From Pseudomonadota bacterium (GTDB taxonomy: Bacteria; Bdellovibrionota_B; Oligoflexia; Silvanigrellales; Silvanigrellaceae): a stretch of DNA of 44,645 bases. Location of the stretch: the NCBI GenBank assembly GCA_009926615.1, contig RFOM01000029.1, positions 1 through 44,645 of the forward strand, written 5' to 3'. Both the position numbers and the translations under genes were made by a program. The notes under the pieces were generated by a model. That model saw nothing but the letters and a program-made list of their open reading frames with translations. It searched no databases and was not told where the DNA came from. Within the stretch, counting starts at the first letter, position 1, and every line of letters starts with the position of its first letter. This document shows positions 1-8,147 of this stretch, piece by piece.

Positions 1-1540
1 TGGCACCTTGATATTGAAGACTTCCTTGAACTGCGCAAAAACACAGGCGACGAACGCCGCCGTACGCACGACATGAACACGGCCAACTGGGTACCCGACC
101 TGTTTCTGCAAAGGGTTGAGGCCAACGCCGAATGGACGCTGTTCTGCCCGAGCGAAACACCTGATCTGCATGACACATTCGGTGCCGAATTCAAGGCCCG
201 CTACGAAGCCTATGAGGCAGCGGCAGAGAAGGGCGAGATCAGGAACTTCAGGAAGGTGTCTTCCGTTACTTTGTGGGACCATGCTTTTTGAAACAGGCCA
301 TCCGTGGATCACCTTCAAGGATCCGTGCAACCTGCGCAGCTCGCAGCGTCATACAGGCGTGGTTCACTCGAGCAACCTGTGCACCGAGATCACTTTGAAT
401 ACAAGCGCCGATGAAACAGCGGTGTGCAACATCGGCTCCGTTAACCTGAAGGCTATTTTCCAGCAGCCCAATCCTTACGAGGTTCTCCGCACAACCGTTC
501 GGTCAGCCATGCGCATGCTGGACAATGTGATCACCGAAAACTTCTATCCGATTGAGTCTGCGAAGCGTGCCAATGAGCGCCACCGTCCGGTTGGTCTTGG
601 TTTGATGGGCTTTCAGGACGTGCTCTATATGAAGCGCATCCCGTACAGCTCGCCGGGTGCAATCATTCTTTCGTCGCAAATCATGGAAGCCATCAGCTTC
701 CACTCGGTTGAAGCGTCTGCAGAACTCGCGCGCGAGCGCGGCAGCTACCAGACATTTGAAGGATCGTCTTGGGCGCAGGGCCGCGTTCCTGCTGATACTG
801 TTAAAGAGATGGGTTCACATGTGCGTGTTCCCGAAGTTCCGGCGTTCTTCTCAAACGCCAAGAACGAAACACTCTTTGCGGCAGATCTGCTGTCGGGCCA
901 AGGATTCCCTGCCAAGTTTGCGTGGGACTCGCTGCGTGACAAAGTCAAGGCCGGAATGCGCAACAGTCTGTGCATGGCGATTGCTCCTACGGCGACAATA
1001 TCCAATATCGCCGGCTGTACGCAGTCGATTGAGCCGAGCTACAAGAACCTTTTCGTGAAGACCAATCTGGGCGGCGACTACACGGTCATCAACGAATATC
1101 TGATTGACGACCTCAAGTCCTTGAACCTGTGGAACGCTCAGATGGCGCGCGAGCTCAAGCGTGCCGACGGTTCAATCCAGAATTTTGAGATTCCGCAGGA
1201 ACTCAGAGATCTGTATCAGACGGCATTTGATATTGAGCCCGAGCAGCTGATCCGCTGCGCGGCTGTGCGTCAGGTCTACATTGACCAAGCGCAAAGCTTG
1301 AATCTGTATCTGGGTGCGCCGTCGGGACGCCGTCTCGATGAAATGTACCGCTACGCTTGGCACTCAGGCTTGAAGACAACCTATTACCTGCGCACAAAGG
1401 CTGCGACGGGTGTTGAGAAGTCGAGCATCAACGCCGGACAGGGAACCTCCACGGGCGCAGCAACAGTTGCGTCGTCGGCGGTGGACGCGGGCCCCAAGGC
1501 GTGCTCGATTGAGAATCCGGATTGCGAGAGCTGTCAGTAA
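1..1540 (+). CDS. nrdA: Class I ribonucleoside-diphosphate reductase alpha subunit, 5' partial and frameshifted
   Basis: Large catalytic subunit of class I ribonucleotide reductase, which reduces NDPs to dNDPs together with NrdB. The window opens inside the gene: frame 1 reads [20 protein letters not shown] from base 1, a conserved NrdA stretch. Visible catalytic features are NLCTEI (thiyl-radical Cys with Asn and Glu neighbours), TYYLRT (the paired radical-transfer tyrosines) and a C-terminal CESC pair for re-reduction by thioredoxin. The frame is broken: frame 1 stops at 289-291 just after LWD, and the protein resumes in frame 2 at MLFETGHPW from 281. Both halves are well conserved, so the break is recent or an assembly error. 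nrdB follows 32 bases downstream, so the two form an operon. The family assignment is certain; whether the gene is functional here is not. Confidence 0.93.
271..291 (+). other. Frameshift lesion in nrdA
   Basis: Frame 1 reads LWDHAF and stops (TGA 289-291). Frame 2 resumes with ATG at 281 as MLFETGHPW. Relatives normally have about five residues (of the type xxMLT) between LW and MLFETGHPW, but only four bases (277-280) are present. The simplest explanation is loss of 11 bases between short GACC-like direct repeats. A second reading is +1 slippage at TTT TGA (286-291), but that would still leave about four residues missing. Confidence 0.75.
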
Positions 1541-1572
1541 TTTAGAGAAGAACACCCGAGGAGCAACAAGAT

Positions 1573-2559
1573 ATGTTACTTAACGCAAAACAAACACAGC
1601 TCATGCCTTTTGAATACCCGTGGGCTTGGGATGAGTTCAAAAACCTTTGCAAGAATCACTGGCTGCCGCAGGAAATTTCGATGGCCTCGGATATTCAGCA
1701 ATGGAAGAACAACGGTGTCCTGAATTCCGACGAAAAGCACCTCATCAAGAAAATTCTCAGCTTTTTCGCAAACACCGATGTGCTCGTGGGCGACAACATC
1801 GTCATGGCCATCTATCGTCATCTGACCAACCCTGAAGTTCGCCAGTATCTGTGCGGTCAGGCGTTTCAGGAGAGCATCCACTCGTGGTCGTATGCTCACA
1901 TCGTTGAGTCGCTCTCGATGGATCAAAAAGAAGTGTTTTCTGAATTCAAGCGTTTCGGAACAATCAAAGACAAGCACGACTTCCAGTCGGCTTTCCTCGA
2001 CGGCGTGATGAACCCCGCGTTCTCGACCGAATCGCTGAACGGCAAGAAGACCTTTCTTGAAAATCTGTGCGCGTATTACTTGGGTATGGAAGGAATGCAG
2101 TTCTACAGCGCATTCGTGCTGCTGCTGAACTTCAAGCGCCGCAACCTGATGGTCGGCACTGCAGAGCAGCTTGAGTATATTGTCCGCGACGAGTCGTTGC
2201 ACTGCCGGTTCGGAACCAAGCTCATCAACCAGTTCATCGTCGAGAATCCGGAAGCATGGACAAGCGAAGTGAAAGAAGCTGTGCGCAAGAACGTGGCCCG
2301 CGTTGTTGAGCTTGAAGATGCGTTTGTGGCCGATTGCCTGCCCCGCGATATCGTGGGCATGAGCAAGGAGCAGTTCTCGGTTTACATCCGTTACATCGCC
2401 GACAGACGTTTGGAGTCGGTGGGACTCGAACCGCTGTTCAACGTCGATGACACTCCGTTCCCGTGGATGAACGAGATCATGGATCTTCCGAAGGAGAAGA
2501 ACTTCTTCGAAAGCCGCGTGACCGAGTATCAGGCTTCAGTCTCGCTCGACTGGAACTGA
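1573..2559 (+). CDS. nrdB: Class I ribonucleoside-diphosphate reductase beta subunit
   Basis: Small subunit (328 aa) of class I ribonucleotide reductase, the ferritin-like four-helix protein that holds the di-metal centre and generates the radical for NrdA. Metal-ligand segments are visible: QESIHSWSY (Glu, His, and a Tyr at the position of E. coli radical Tyr122) and DESLHCRFG (second Glu/His set). Because the Tyr is present, a tyrosyl-radical type is more likely than the Phe-bearing class Ic, although the metal cannot be read from sequence. The start is ATG with GAGGAG at about 1557-1562. It is co-directional with nrdA and ends just before a strong terminator, so nrdA-nrdB form one transcription unit. 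Confidence 0.95.
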   Translation: MLLNAKQTQLMPFEYPWAWDEFKNLCKNHWLPQEISMASDIQQWKNNGVLNSDEKHLIKKILSFFANTDVLVGDNIVMAIYRHLTNPEVRQYLCGQAFQESIHSWSYAHIVESLSMDQKEVFSEFKRFGTIKDKHDFQSAFLDGVMNPAFSTESLNGKKTFLENLCAYYLGMEGMQFYSAFVLLLNFKRRNLMVGTAEQLEYIVRDESLHCRFGTKLINQFIVENPEAWTSEVKEAVRKNVARVVELEDAFVADCLPRDIVGMSKEQFSVYIRYIADRRLESVGLEPLFNVDDTPFPWMNEIMDLPKEKNFFESRVTEYQASVSLDWN

Positions 2560-2566
2560 GAAGCTC

Positions 2567-2595
2567 AAAGCTCCCCTGCGGGGAGCTTTTTTTTT
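2567..2595 (+). terminator. Rho-independent terminator after nrdB
   Basis: A perfect 10-bp stem (AAAGCTCCCC at 2567-2576 and GGGGAGCTTT at 2580-2589) with a TGC loop, running into an unbroken T tract to 2595. It lies eight bases past the nrdB stop. Confidence 0.93.
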
Positions 2596-2660
2596 CACTC
2601 GGAAAATTTTGCAGAAGAATCATGGAGATCTGAGACACGTGAATTGACCACTGCAAAAGA

Positions 2661-2707
2661 TAAGACTACACTCCTAAAAAAGGGATTTTTTCGGGAGTGT
2701 AGTCTTA
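2661..2707 (+). promoter_or_regulatory. Long inverted repeat overlapping the ribosome site of the first DUF4143 ATPase
   Basis: A perfect 14-bp inverted repeat (2661-2674 with 2694-2707) encloses A6 (2676-2681), GGGA and T6 (2686-2691), giving about 20 bp of stem with a GGGA loop. The right arm ends two bases before the ATG at 2710, and the only Shine-Dalgarno-like GGAG (2694-2697) lies inside the stem. It could hide the ribosome site in RNA, act as a protein-binding palindrome, or be a mobile-element trace. No T tract follows it, so it is not a normal terminator. Confidence 0.7.
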
Positions 2708-2709
2708 TT

Positions 2710-3882
2710 ATGTTTACGAGAGAGGTTAAGTTACCACAACAACAGAGTTTTTTTCTTTTCGGGGCGCGCGGAACCGGAAAGAGTACGCTGTTGAAACGGA
2801 GCTTTCCCGAAGATATCGTGTGCACTTTTGATCTCCTTCTCCCTGAGGTTGAAGAGCGCTTAGCCAGACGGCCTGAATCACTGCTCGACGAGCTTGCAGT
2901 CCTGCCAACCCAAGTGCGTTGGATTATTCTCGATGAAATTCAGAAGGTCCCAAAGCTTCTGGATGTCGTTCACCACACGATTGAAAATCAAAAAAACCGG
3001 TTTTGCTTCGCTATGACGGGTTCAAGCGGGCGAAAATTGCGTCGGGGCGGGGCCAATTTACTCGCCGGAAGGGCGTTTGTCCGAGACCTTTTTCCGCTGA
3101 CCAAATATGAAATCGGTGCTCAATTCAATCTTCAAGATGTATTGTCTTTGGGCACACTTCCGCTTGTTTATCAGCACTCTGATGCTGAATCGAAAGCGGA
3201 GTTCCTGACGAGCTATGTCCGAACTTATCTGAGCGAAGAGATTCAAAAGGAGCAGGTTGTGCGCAATCTGGATCCGTTCAGACATTTTCTCGAACTGTCC
3301 GCTCAGTACAACGGAAAAGTCATCAATTACTCGGGAATTGCAAAAGGAATCGGAGTCGATCCCAAGACAGTGGCCGGTTATTACCAAGTTCTTGAAGACA
3401 CGCTCATCGGAAATTTTCTGTTGCCTTTCTCGAGATCGTTTCGAAAAAAATTATTGAAGTCACCGAAATTCTATTTTTTCGACACCGGTGTCACACGCGC
3501 TATGGCTCGACAGCTGACAATGCCGCTTGTTCCAAGCACGTCTTATTACGGCGAAGTTTTTGAGCAATTCATCTTCAACGAGATCAAGGCCTATTGTCAT
3601 TACAGTCGAAATGACTACCGGTTGTCATTTTATCAGGACGAAAACGGCATCGAAGTTGATTTTGTCATTGAACGACCAAGTCAGTCGCTGCTGTTTTTGG
3701 AAGTAAAATCGGCAGAGATTGTAACTGAAGCAATGACCAAAAGTCTGCGCGTGGTTTCAAAAGACTTTCCCGATGCCGAATTGCAGTTATGGTCGCGCGA
3801 CAACGTGTCGCAGAAGATTGGGAACGTCCTTTGTGTTCCTTGGGAAAAAGGACTTGAAGCTTTGAGGCAAACAGCAAATTAA
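2710..3882 (+). CDS. AAA+ ATPase with DUF4143 C-terminal domain (copy 1)
   Basis: A 390-aa P-loop ATPase. The N-terminal AAA domain has Walker A GARGTGKST (about residues 19-27), Walker B IILDEIQ, and the family-typical TGSSGRKLRRGGANLLAGRA segment. The C-terminal DUF4143 half has EVDFVIE followed by LLFLEVKS, a PD-(D/E)XK-like Asp...Glu-x-Lys pattern. I chose ATG 2710 because an upstream in-frame extension would begin at TTG 2644 inside the inverted repeat and has no ribosome site. The biochemical role of this family is not settled; members are often sporadic and present in several copies. A paralog (3929-5110) faces it tail to tail 46 bases away. Confidence 0.85.
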   Translation: MFTREVKLPQQQSFFLFGARGTGKSTLLKRSFPEDIVCTFDLLLPEVEERLARRPESLLDELAVLPTQVRWIILDEIQKVPKLLDVVHHTIENQKNRFCFAMTGSSGRKLRRGGANLLAGRAFVRDLFPLTKYEIGAQFNLQDVLSLGTLPLVYQHSDAESKAEFLTSYVRTYLSEEIQKEQVVRNLDPFRHFLELSAQYNGKVINYSGIAKGIGVDPKTVAGYYQVLEDTLIGNFLLPFSRSFRKKLLKSPKFYFFDTGVTRAMARQLTMPLVPSTSYYGEVFEQFIFNEIKAYCHYSRNDYRLSFYQDENGIEVDFVIERPSQSLLFLEVKSAEIVTEAMTKSLRVVSKDFPDAELQLWSRDNVSQKIGNVLCVPWEKGLEALRQTAN

Positions 3883-3928
3883 GACACCGAGTGCCTGACA
3901 AGGTAAAAGCTCGACAGCGGGGAGAAGG

Positions 3929-5110
3929 TCAGTTCTTCCAAAAACCGGATTTTTTAGCCCAGAGCTCCTGAATGAAGTCCTGCCAAGGGTAAATCCAAAT
4001 ATTCTCTTTCTCGAGATATCGCTTATGAGCGTCGAGAGAAACCACAATATACTTTTGACAAATGTTTTCCTCCTGCAAAGCGAGCAGCCCGCTTAAATGT
4101 TTCCTTTGTACATTCGCACTTGATTTCACTTCAATCGCAACATTATTGATAATGAAGTCGACCTCATACTCTCCTTTGAGACTGCGCCAGAAATTGAGTT
4201 CAGAGCGCGGGGAATGATAATCGCGCCAAGCATTGAGTTCCAAAAAAACGAAGTGTTCGAAGAACGTTCCAAAATCATCATTCGCTTTTGATATCTTGGG
4301 AAGCTTGCGCAGAAAGCGCACAACGCCCATATCAAAGAGATAAAATTTTGATGTTTCGGTGGCCTTGCGCTTTGTCGTTCTCTTAAACGGCGTGAGTTCA
4401 AAACCAATCAGAGTGTCTTTGAGAATCTGAAAGTAATTTGTGACAGTCTGGCGGGACATCCCTGTGTCAGATGCGATGGAGCTGTAGTTCAACACCAACG
4501 TGTTGCAGCATGCCGCGACTTCAAGAAACCTGCTGAATGCGGGAATGTTGCGGGACATTCCCTCGGCGGCAATTTCTTCCTGCAAATAACGTCCGACGTA
4601 TGCTGCGAGGTCTTCGTCAGGGAATTTGGAATGAATTATAAATGGAAGTGTGCCGCGATATGTAGCCTCTTCGAGCGAGAAGTCAGGAATTTCGACCGCA
4701 GAGAATGGATGCAGATTTCGCGTGCGTGCTCTGCCGCCAAGAAGATTGGTTCCGACACGCTTGAGTTTTCGTGCGCTGGAACCCGTGAGCAGAAAGCGAT
4801 TCCCCTTGTCTTCAATCTGCAAATGAACGTCGTTGAGAATGTCAGGTATTCTCTGAATTTCGTCGATCACAATCAGAGCATTGGTCAATTTCAGGCCATT
4901 GATAATTTCGTTCAGGCGTCCGGGATTCCGGCTGTATTCGAAGTAAACAGATTGGTCCAAAAGGTTGATGATGAGGGCGGGCTCTTCGTGGAGCTGATTT
5001 CGAATGAATGTGCTCTTGCCTGTCTGGCGGGGGCCAAACAAAAAGCAAGATTTGTCTCTCAGGAGCTCATCGAGTTCGAGTTGACGCCTTAAATACCTGT
5101 AATTCAACAT
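3929..5110 (-). CDS. AAA+ ATPase with DUF4143 C-terminal domain (copy 2)
   Basis: A 393-aa paralog of the gene at 2710-3882, with the same layout: Walker A GPRQTGKST (about residues 26-34), Walker B ALIVIDEIQRIPD, TGSSARKLKRVGTNLLGGRA, a winged-helix-like middle (SRQTVTNYFQILKDTLIGFEL), and a C-terminal YEVDFIINNVAIEVKSS PD-(D/E)XK-like motif. The two proteins are clearly related but divergent, so this is not a recent duplication. They converge with a 46-base gap. Cellular function is unknown; nucleotide binding is well supported, and nuclease activity is an inference from the motif. Confidence 0.85.
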   Translation of the reverse strand: MLNYRYLRRQLELDELLRDKSCFLFGPRQTGKSTFIRNQLHEEPALIINLLDQSVYFEYSRNPGRLNEIINGLKLTNALIVIDEIQRIPDILNDVHLQIEDKGNRFLLTGSSARKLKRVGTNLLGGRARTRNLHPFSAVEIPDFSLEEATYRGTLPFIIHSKFPDEDLAAYVGRYLQEEIAAEGMSRNIPAFSRFLEVAACCNTLVLNYSSIASDTGMSRQTVTNYFQILKDTLIGFELTPFKRTTKRKATETSKFYLFDMGVVRFLRKLPKISKANDDFGTFFEHFVFLELNAWRDYHSPRSELNFWRSLKGEYEVDFIINNVAIEVKSSANVQRKHLSGLLALQEENICQKYIVVSLDAHKRYLEKENIWIYPWQDFIQELWAKKSGFWKN

Positions 5111-5133
5111 TTTTTATCCTCTGCAAATCATGA

Positions 5134-5158
5134 TAGCATATTTTCGGAAAAATCGCTA
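5134..5158 (-). promoter_or_regulatory. Imperfect inverted repeat upstream of DUF4143 ATPase copy 2
   Basis: Eleven-base arms (5134-5144 and 5148-5158, 8 of 11 paired) around CGG, with a T4/A5 centre, 24 bases before the start at 5110. The layout (outer arms plus inner T/A tracts) recalls the stronger repeat before copy 1, but the sequences differ. Confidence 0.4.
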
Positions 5159-5328
5159 ACTCAATTTGCGGACCTTGTCCCATTCGGCATGAGAGGCGAA
5201 TTGCGACGCGCTCGGAAAAGGTGAGGGTGAATCAGTCGTGGCAGATGTCTGTCCTCCTGCAGTCTCTGCCATCCGGCCAACAAGGGCAAATGGCTTTGAT
5301 TACTTCACGGAAATTCCCGCACGAGTCT

Positions 5329-5871
5329 TTATCTCTTCATTGCTCCGCACTTCTCTGTCCAGTCTTTCTTGGGAACAGGCCCCGACAACAGCTGAATAAA
5401 GCTTTCGCACTGCATGCGTGTCATTGTCTTGGAGAAGTGATTCAGGCACTTCAAAGCAATGTCCTGTCTCGAACCCGAACCTGCGTTTGAGTTGGAGGTC
5501 AGAGTGTAGCACTGCTCAGGGGTTATTTTGTTGATGAAAACATTGAGACAGGCTTCGTTAATAAAAGTCGACGGAACCCTTTCGAACATCGATGTAGAGA
5601 TGTGCGAACACTTTTCAAAATTCAAAACAGACTCGTTGTCTCTGACGCACTTTTCGTAATTTTTTGTCACTTGGTCGGTTTTAAACACATCCATTCTTGT
5701 GTTTTTGAGGCAGGAAACGAACGGTGCGACTGCACGGTCGGCTGTCGGGACTGGTTGTCCCCGTTTTATAGCGGCCGTTTCACTGTCCTGAGCGCTGTCT
5801 GTCTGTGGCGGCTTGCAGGCCAATGCTCCAAAAAAGAATACAGGGGTTATTGCGAGTGCAAAAAATTTCAT
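5329..5871 (-). CDS. Cys-rich lipoprotein of unknown function
   Basis: A 180-aa predicted lipoprotein: MKFFALAITPVFFFGALAC gives a short hydrophobic signal ending in a lipobox (Cys19). The mature part carries about eight further Cys spread over 160 residues, which suggests disulfides in the periplasm or at the cell surface. I recognise no domain. It stands alone: 218 bases separate it from the ATPase gene and 164 bases from the DUF2130 gene. An imperfect GGCAGA/TCTGCC repeat lies downstream near 5239-5270 but lacks a T tract. Confidence 0.75.
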   Translation of the reverse strand: MKFFALAITPVFFFGALACKPPQTDSAQDSETAAIKRGQPVPTADRAVAPFVSCLKNTRMDVFKTDQVTKNYEKCVRDNESVLNFEKCSHISTSMFERVPSTFINEACLNVFINKITPEQCYTLTSNSNAGSGSRQDIALKCLNHFSKTMTRMQCESFIQLLSGPVPKKDWTEKCGAMKR

Positions 5872-6010
5872 TGCCGGTTCTCCCTTCAGTGGTTGAGGAA
5901 TAAACAGTTCATCAACGATGATAGGTCTTCGGTAACCGGCTAGGACAGTTGAGAGGTGCGGTTAAATATAAATTGTTTTGGTTTGTTGGGAAAAAAACTG
6001 AATTTTGCGA

Positions 6011-6032
6011 AGGCCGCATTTTCGTGCGGCCT
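6011..6032 (-). terminator. Hairpin just past the DUF2130 gene
   Basis: A perfect 8-bp stem (AGGCCGCA at 6011-6018, TGCGGCCT at 6025-6032) lies three bases beyond the minus-strand stop at 6036. The T tract on that strand begins only about 13 bases later, so termination may be weak or factor-assisted. Confidence 0.5.
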
Positions 6033-6035
6033 GAG

Positions 6036-7196
6036 TCAGTGCTCCTGAACCTGAAGATTTTCCGAGCTTTCAAATTCGGCATCAATCGTGTTGACGTCCT
6101 GAACTTTCATAATCTCACCATCCGAGATTTCAGAGTCTTCATGAGGCAGGTTCAGGTCGACAATTATGGTATTGCGGAATCCGCTGATGTCCTCAAACAT
6201 TTTTTCGCGTGCTCTGAAGTTCTTCTCTGCTGCAACGCGTTCTTTGTCGACTGCTTTGCGGCCGTTTTCGATGAACATGCTGAAGTGAGTCAGGACTTGG
6301 CGGAATCTGCTGCCGGTCAGGTAGGCGTAGATTTCCTGAACGCGTGCCGACTGAACAGCCTGTGATGCTTTTGAACGGTGCATGGTGACGACAATGTGAC
6401 GAATTACGCGGCTGACTTCCTGCGCGACGGTGTCCTGCAGGATAAAGATTCCGTCAACCTCCTGCACCGGATCGGCACCTTTGGGCAGAGTTTTGCAGAC
6501 CAGCACGCCGATGGTTGCATTTTTCGCAGCCATGTCTTTGCGGAGCTTTGCGATCCATTTGGTTCCATCATAGGTTGATGTGTTTTTTGTTTCCCACAAG
6601 ATCGAACCGATTTCCTTCTGTGATTTGCTTTTTACGATCTGAAAAAAGTCCGCTCCGTTTTTGCCTGTCTCCGTCCGCTCAATGTCATCGAACCGGTAAG
6701 CGGCTCGGAGAAATGATTCAAAGATGTCCTCATACACTTCTCCGGCAAGCTGCTGGGAAACCTGATCAGCATGACGCTGCGCTTTTTTGAGATTCTCCTG
6801 AACACGGGTCAGCAGTTTGTTTTTCTCTTCGAGTTTTTGCAGATGGTCAGCCTCCATGGCTTTGACCTTTTTTTCATATTCTTTTCCAAGTGCGGTGTTC
6901 ATGTTCTCCTTTTCAGTTTTGAGTTTTTCGAGTACTTCCCGTGTTTTTTTCTCGGCGTCCTGAACTTTTTGTTTGAGATCGGCCGTCTCCTGTGAAGCTT
7001 TTTCCTGTGCTGTTTTTAAAGCGTCTTTTTCAAGTTCCTTCAGCTTTTTCTCCATTTGCCGGTTGAGTTCCTGCTCTTTATCCAAGTCGTATTGTTTCTT
7101 CCATTGTTCCTGCTGTCCCTTGAGAATGGAGCTGAAATCGAAGCTTTTACGACAGTGGGGGCATTGAATTTCGTTGCTGTTCATAGTTGTCTGCAT
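6036..7196 (-). CDS. DUF2130 protein: zinc-knuckle half, coiled coil and PD-(D/E)XK-like domain
   Basis: A 386-aa protein. The N terminus has a single CPHC pair (C12, C15). Residues about 25-150 are a charged Glu/Lys/Gln-rich coiled coil. Residues 155-300 match the DUF2130 pattern, including GADFFQIV (D183) and ILWETKNT (E202-x-K204), the layout of a PD-(D/E)XK nuclease core. Start: AGGAG lies seven bases before the ATG at 7196. It follows the WYL regulator and putative nuclease on the same strand, with 174 bases between, so it may share regulation with them or have its own promoter. Nuclease activity is inferred from motif and family, not shown. Confidence 0.8.
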   Translation of the reverse strand: MQTTMNSNEIQCPHCRKSFDFSSILKGQQEQWKKQYDLDKEQELNRQMEKKLKELEKDALKTAQEKASQETADLKQKVQDAEKKTREVLEKLKTEKENMNTALGKEYEKKVKAMEADHLQKLEEKNKLLTRVQENLKKAQRHADQVSQQLAGEVYEDIFESFLRAAYRFDDIERTETGKNGADFFQIVKSKSQKEIGSILWETKNTSTYDGTKWIAKLRKDMAAKNATIGVLVCKTLPKGADPVQEVDGIFILQDTVAQEVSRVIRHIVVTMHRSKASQAVQSARVQEIYAYLTGSRFRQVLTHFSMFIENGRKAVDKERVAAEKNFRAREKMFEDISGFRNTIIVDLNLPHEDSEISDGEIMKVQDVNTIDAEFESSENLQVQEH

Positions 7197-7290
7197 AGTG
7201 TTCTCCTCAAAAGGTTCGATTGACGCGAACCCGTGTTGTTTTGAGGAATTTGCCGATTCAAATTCCCCATGCCTTCTTTAACGACGGCCG

Positions 7291-7309
7291 TGTCGCCGCT
7301 TAGGCGACA
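7291..7309. other. Hairpin between the putative nuclease and DUF2130 genes
   Basis: A perfect 7-bp stem (TGTCGCC and GGCGACA) with a GCTTA loop. There is no T tract. It could attenuate or stabilise a message running from the WYL operon into the DUF2130 gene, or be an operator. The rest of 7197-7370 shows nothing I can name. Confidence 0.4.
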
Positions 7310-7370
7310 GCAAGGGGGTAAATTCGGCGGTGGAGAGGGGTTAAGGTGTCGGATTTGTTGTTTGATTTGG

Positions 7371-8147
7371 TTATTGAGGTGTTGGCGGAAAATTTTTCGC
7401 GATATAATCTTCGAACTTATTTATTAAGTTTTTTGGCACGAGCTCACTCAGAGCCGCTTTTGTAATTTCCGCTTCTATATTCAGAAGCTCATCAATGAAG
7501 ATAAACCTAATGCGGTCTCTGATGTTTTCGTCGTCACAGATTTTCTTTAGTTTATCGGTTATCGAGTTCTTATTCCGCAAAATGAAAAAGAACTTGCTTC
7601 TGTCTATTTTATTATTTTCCGCATAAAGATTCAGATCTGCGATTTCCGTCGAGGCTGAAATAATCTGAGACATTGAAATTTTTTTCGTGGACTTTTTGTT
7701 ATCATTTGACCGATTGAAATTTTCGAAATCTTTCGCTATTAATCTGTCAGTGAGAATTTTGTCGATTTCCTTCGTTCCGTTATTGCCTGCCTTTACTTCG
7801 GCAGCGTAATATTTTTCACTTTCAAATATGCACAAGTCGATTTTGTGCAGAGCGTCGCGGCATATTATTTTGCCGCGGTGAGAAACGAAAAGTGTCATTG
7901 ATGTTTCTGTTCTAATGGGTTTTTTAAGTGTTTCAATTGTTAAGTTGCATTCATTATTTGTTTCGATTTGGAGTTTATGAATAAAATCTTTCTTTGTAAT
8001 TCCAGACAGCTTCTGACTGATCTTTGCTACAAGTTTTTCTGATATTGAAATGAAAAGTTCTTCTAATGGGTCAAAGGTTTTTGGCTTACTTGTTTCTTTT
8101 GTTTTATTTTTAGAAGTCGTCTTCTTTGCTTTGCTTTTTTTCGCCAT
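7371..8147 (-). CDS. AT-rich unknown protein with PD-(D/E)XK-like motif
   Basis: A 258-aa protein with no family I recognise. A Lys/Thr/Ser-rich basic tail (residues 1-24) precedes a mixed alpha/beta body. KIDLCIF (D104) followed by YYAAEVKAG (E117-x-K119) fits the Asp...Glu-x-Lys core of PD-(D/E)XK enzymes. The DNA is visibly richer in A/T than its neighbours, and Lys, Asn and Ile codons dominate, suggesting transfer. The ATG at 8147 overlaps the upstream WYL stop as TGATG, so translation is coupled; the alternative GTG at 8150 is less likely. The coupling ties this protein to the regulator. The role is inferred to be defence-like DNA cleavage, unproven. Confidence 0.7.
   Translation of the reverse strand: MAKKSKAKKTTSKNKTKETSKPKTFDPLEELFISISEKLVAKISQKLSGITKKDFIHKLQIETNNECNLTIETLKKPIRTETSMTLFVSHRGKIICRDALHKIDLCIFESEKYYAAEVKAGNNGTKEIDKILTDRLIAKDFENFNRSNDNKKSTKKISMSQIISASTEIADLNLYAENNKIDRSKFFFILRNKNSITDKLKKICDDENIRDRIRFIFIDELLNIEAEITKAALSELVPKNLINKFEDYIAKNFPPTPQ

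Noticed and set aside
116..280. Upstream part of a 474-aa open frame over nrdA
   Set aside because: The real protein in this stretch is in frame 1; frame 2 becomes coding only from about 281, after the frameshift.
1576..2202. 208-aa antisense frame opposite nrdB
   Set aside because: Mirror of nrdB codon bias; the sense strand has clear family motifs and there is no ribosome site or recognisable product.
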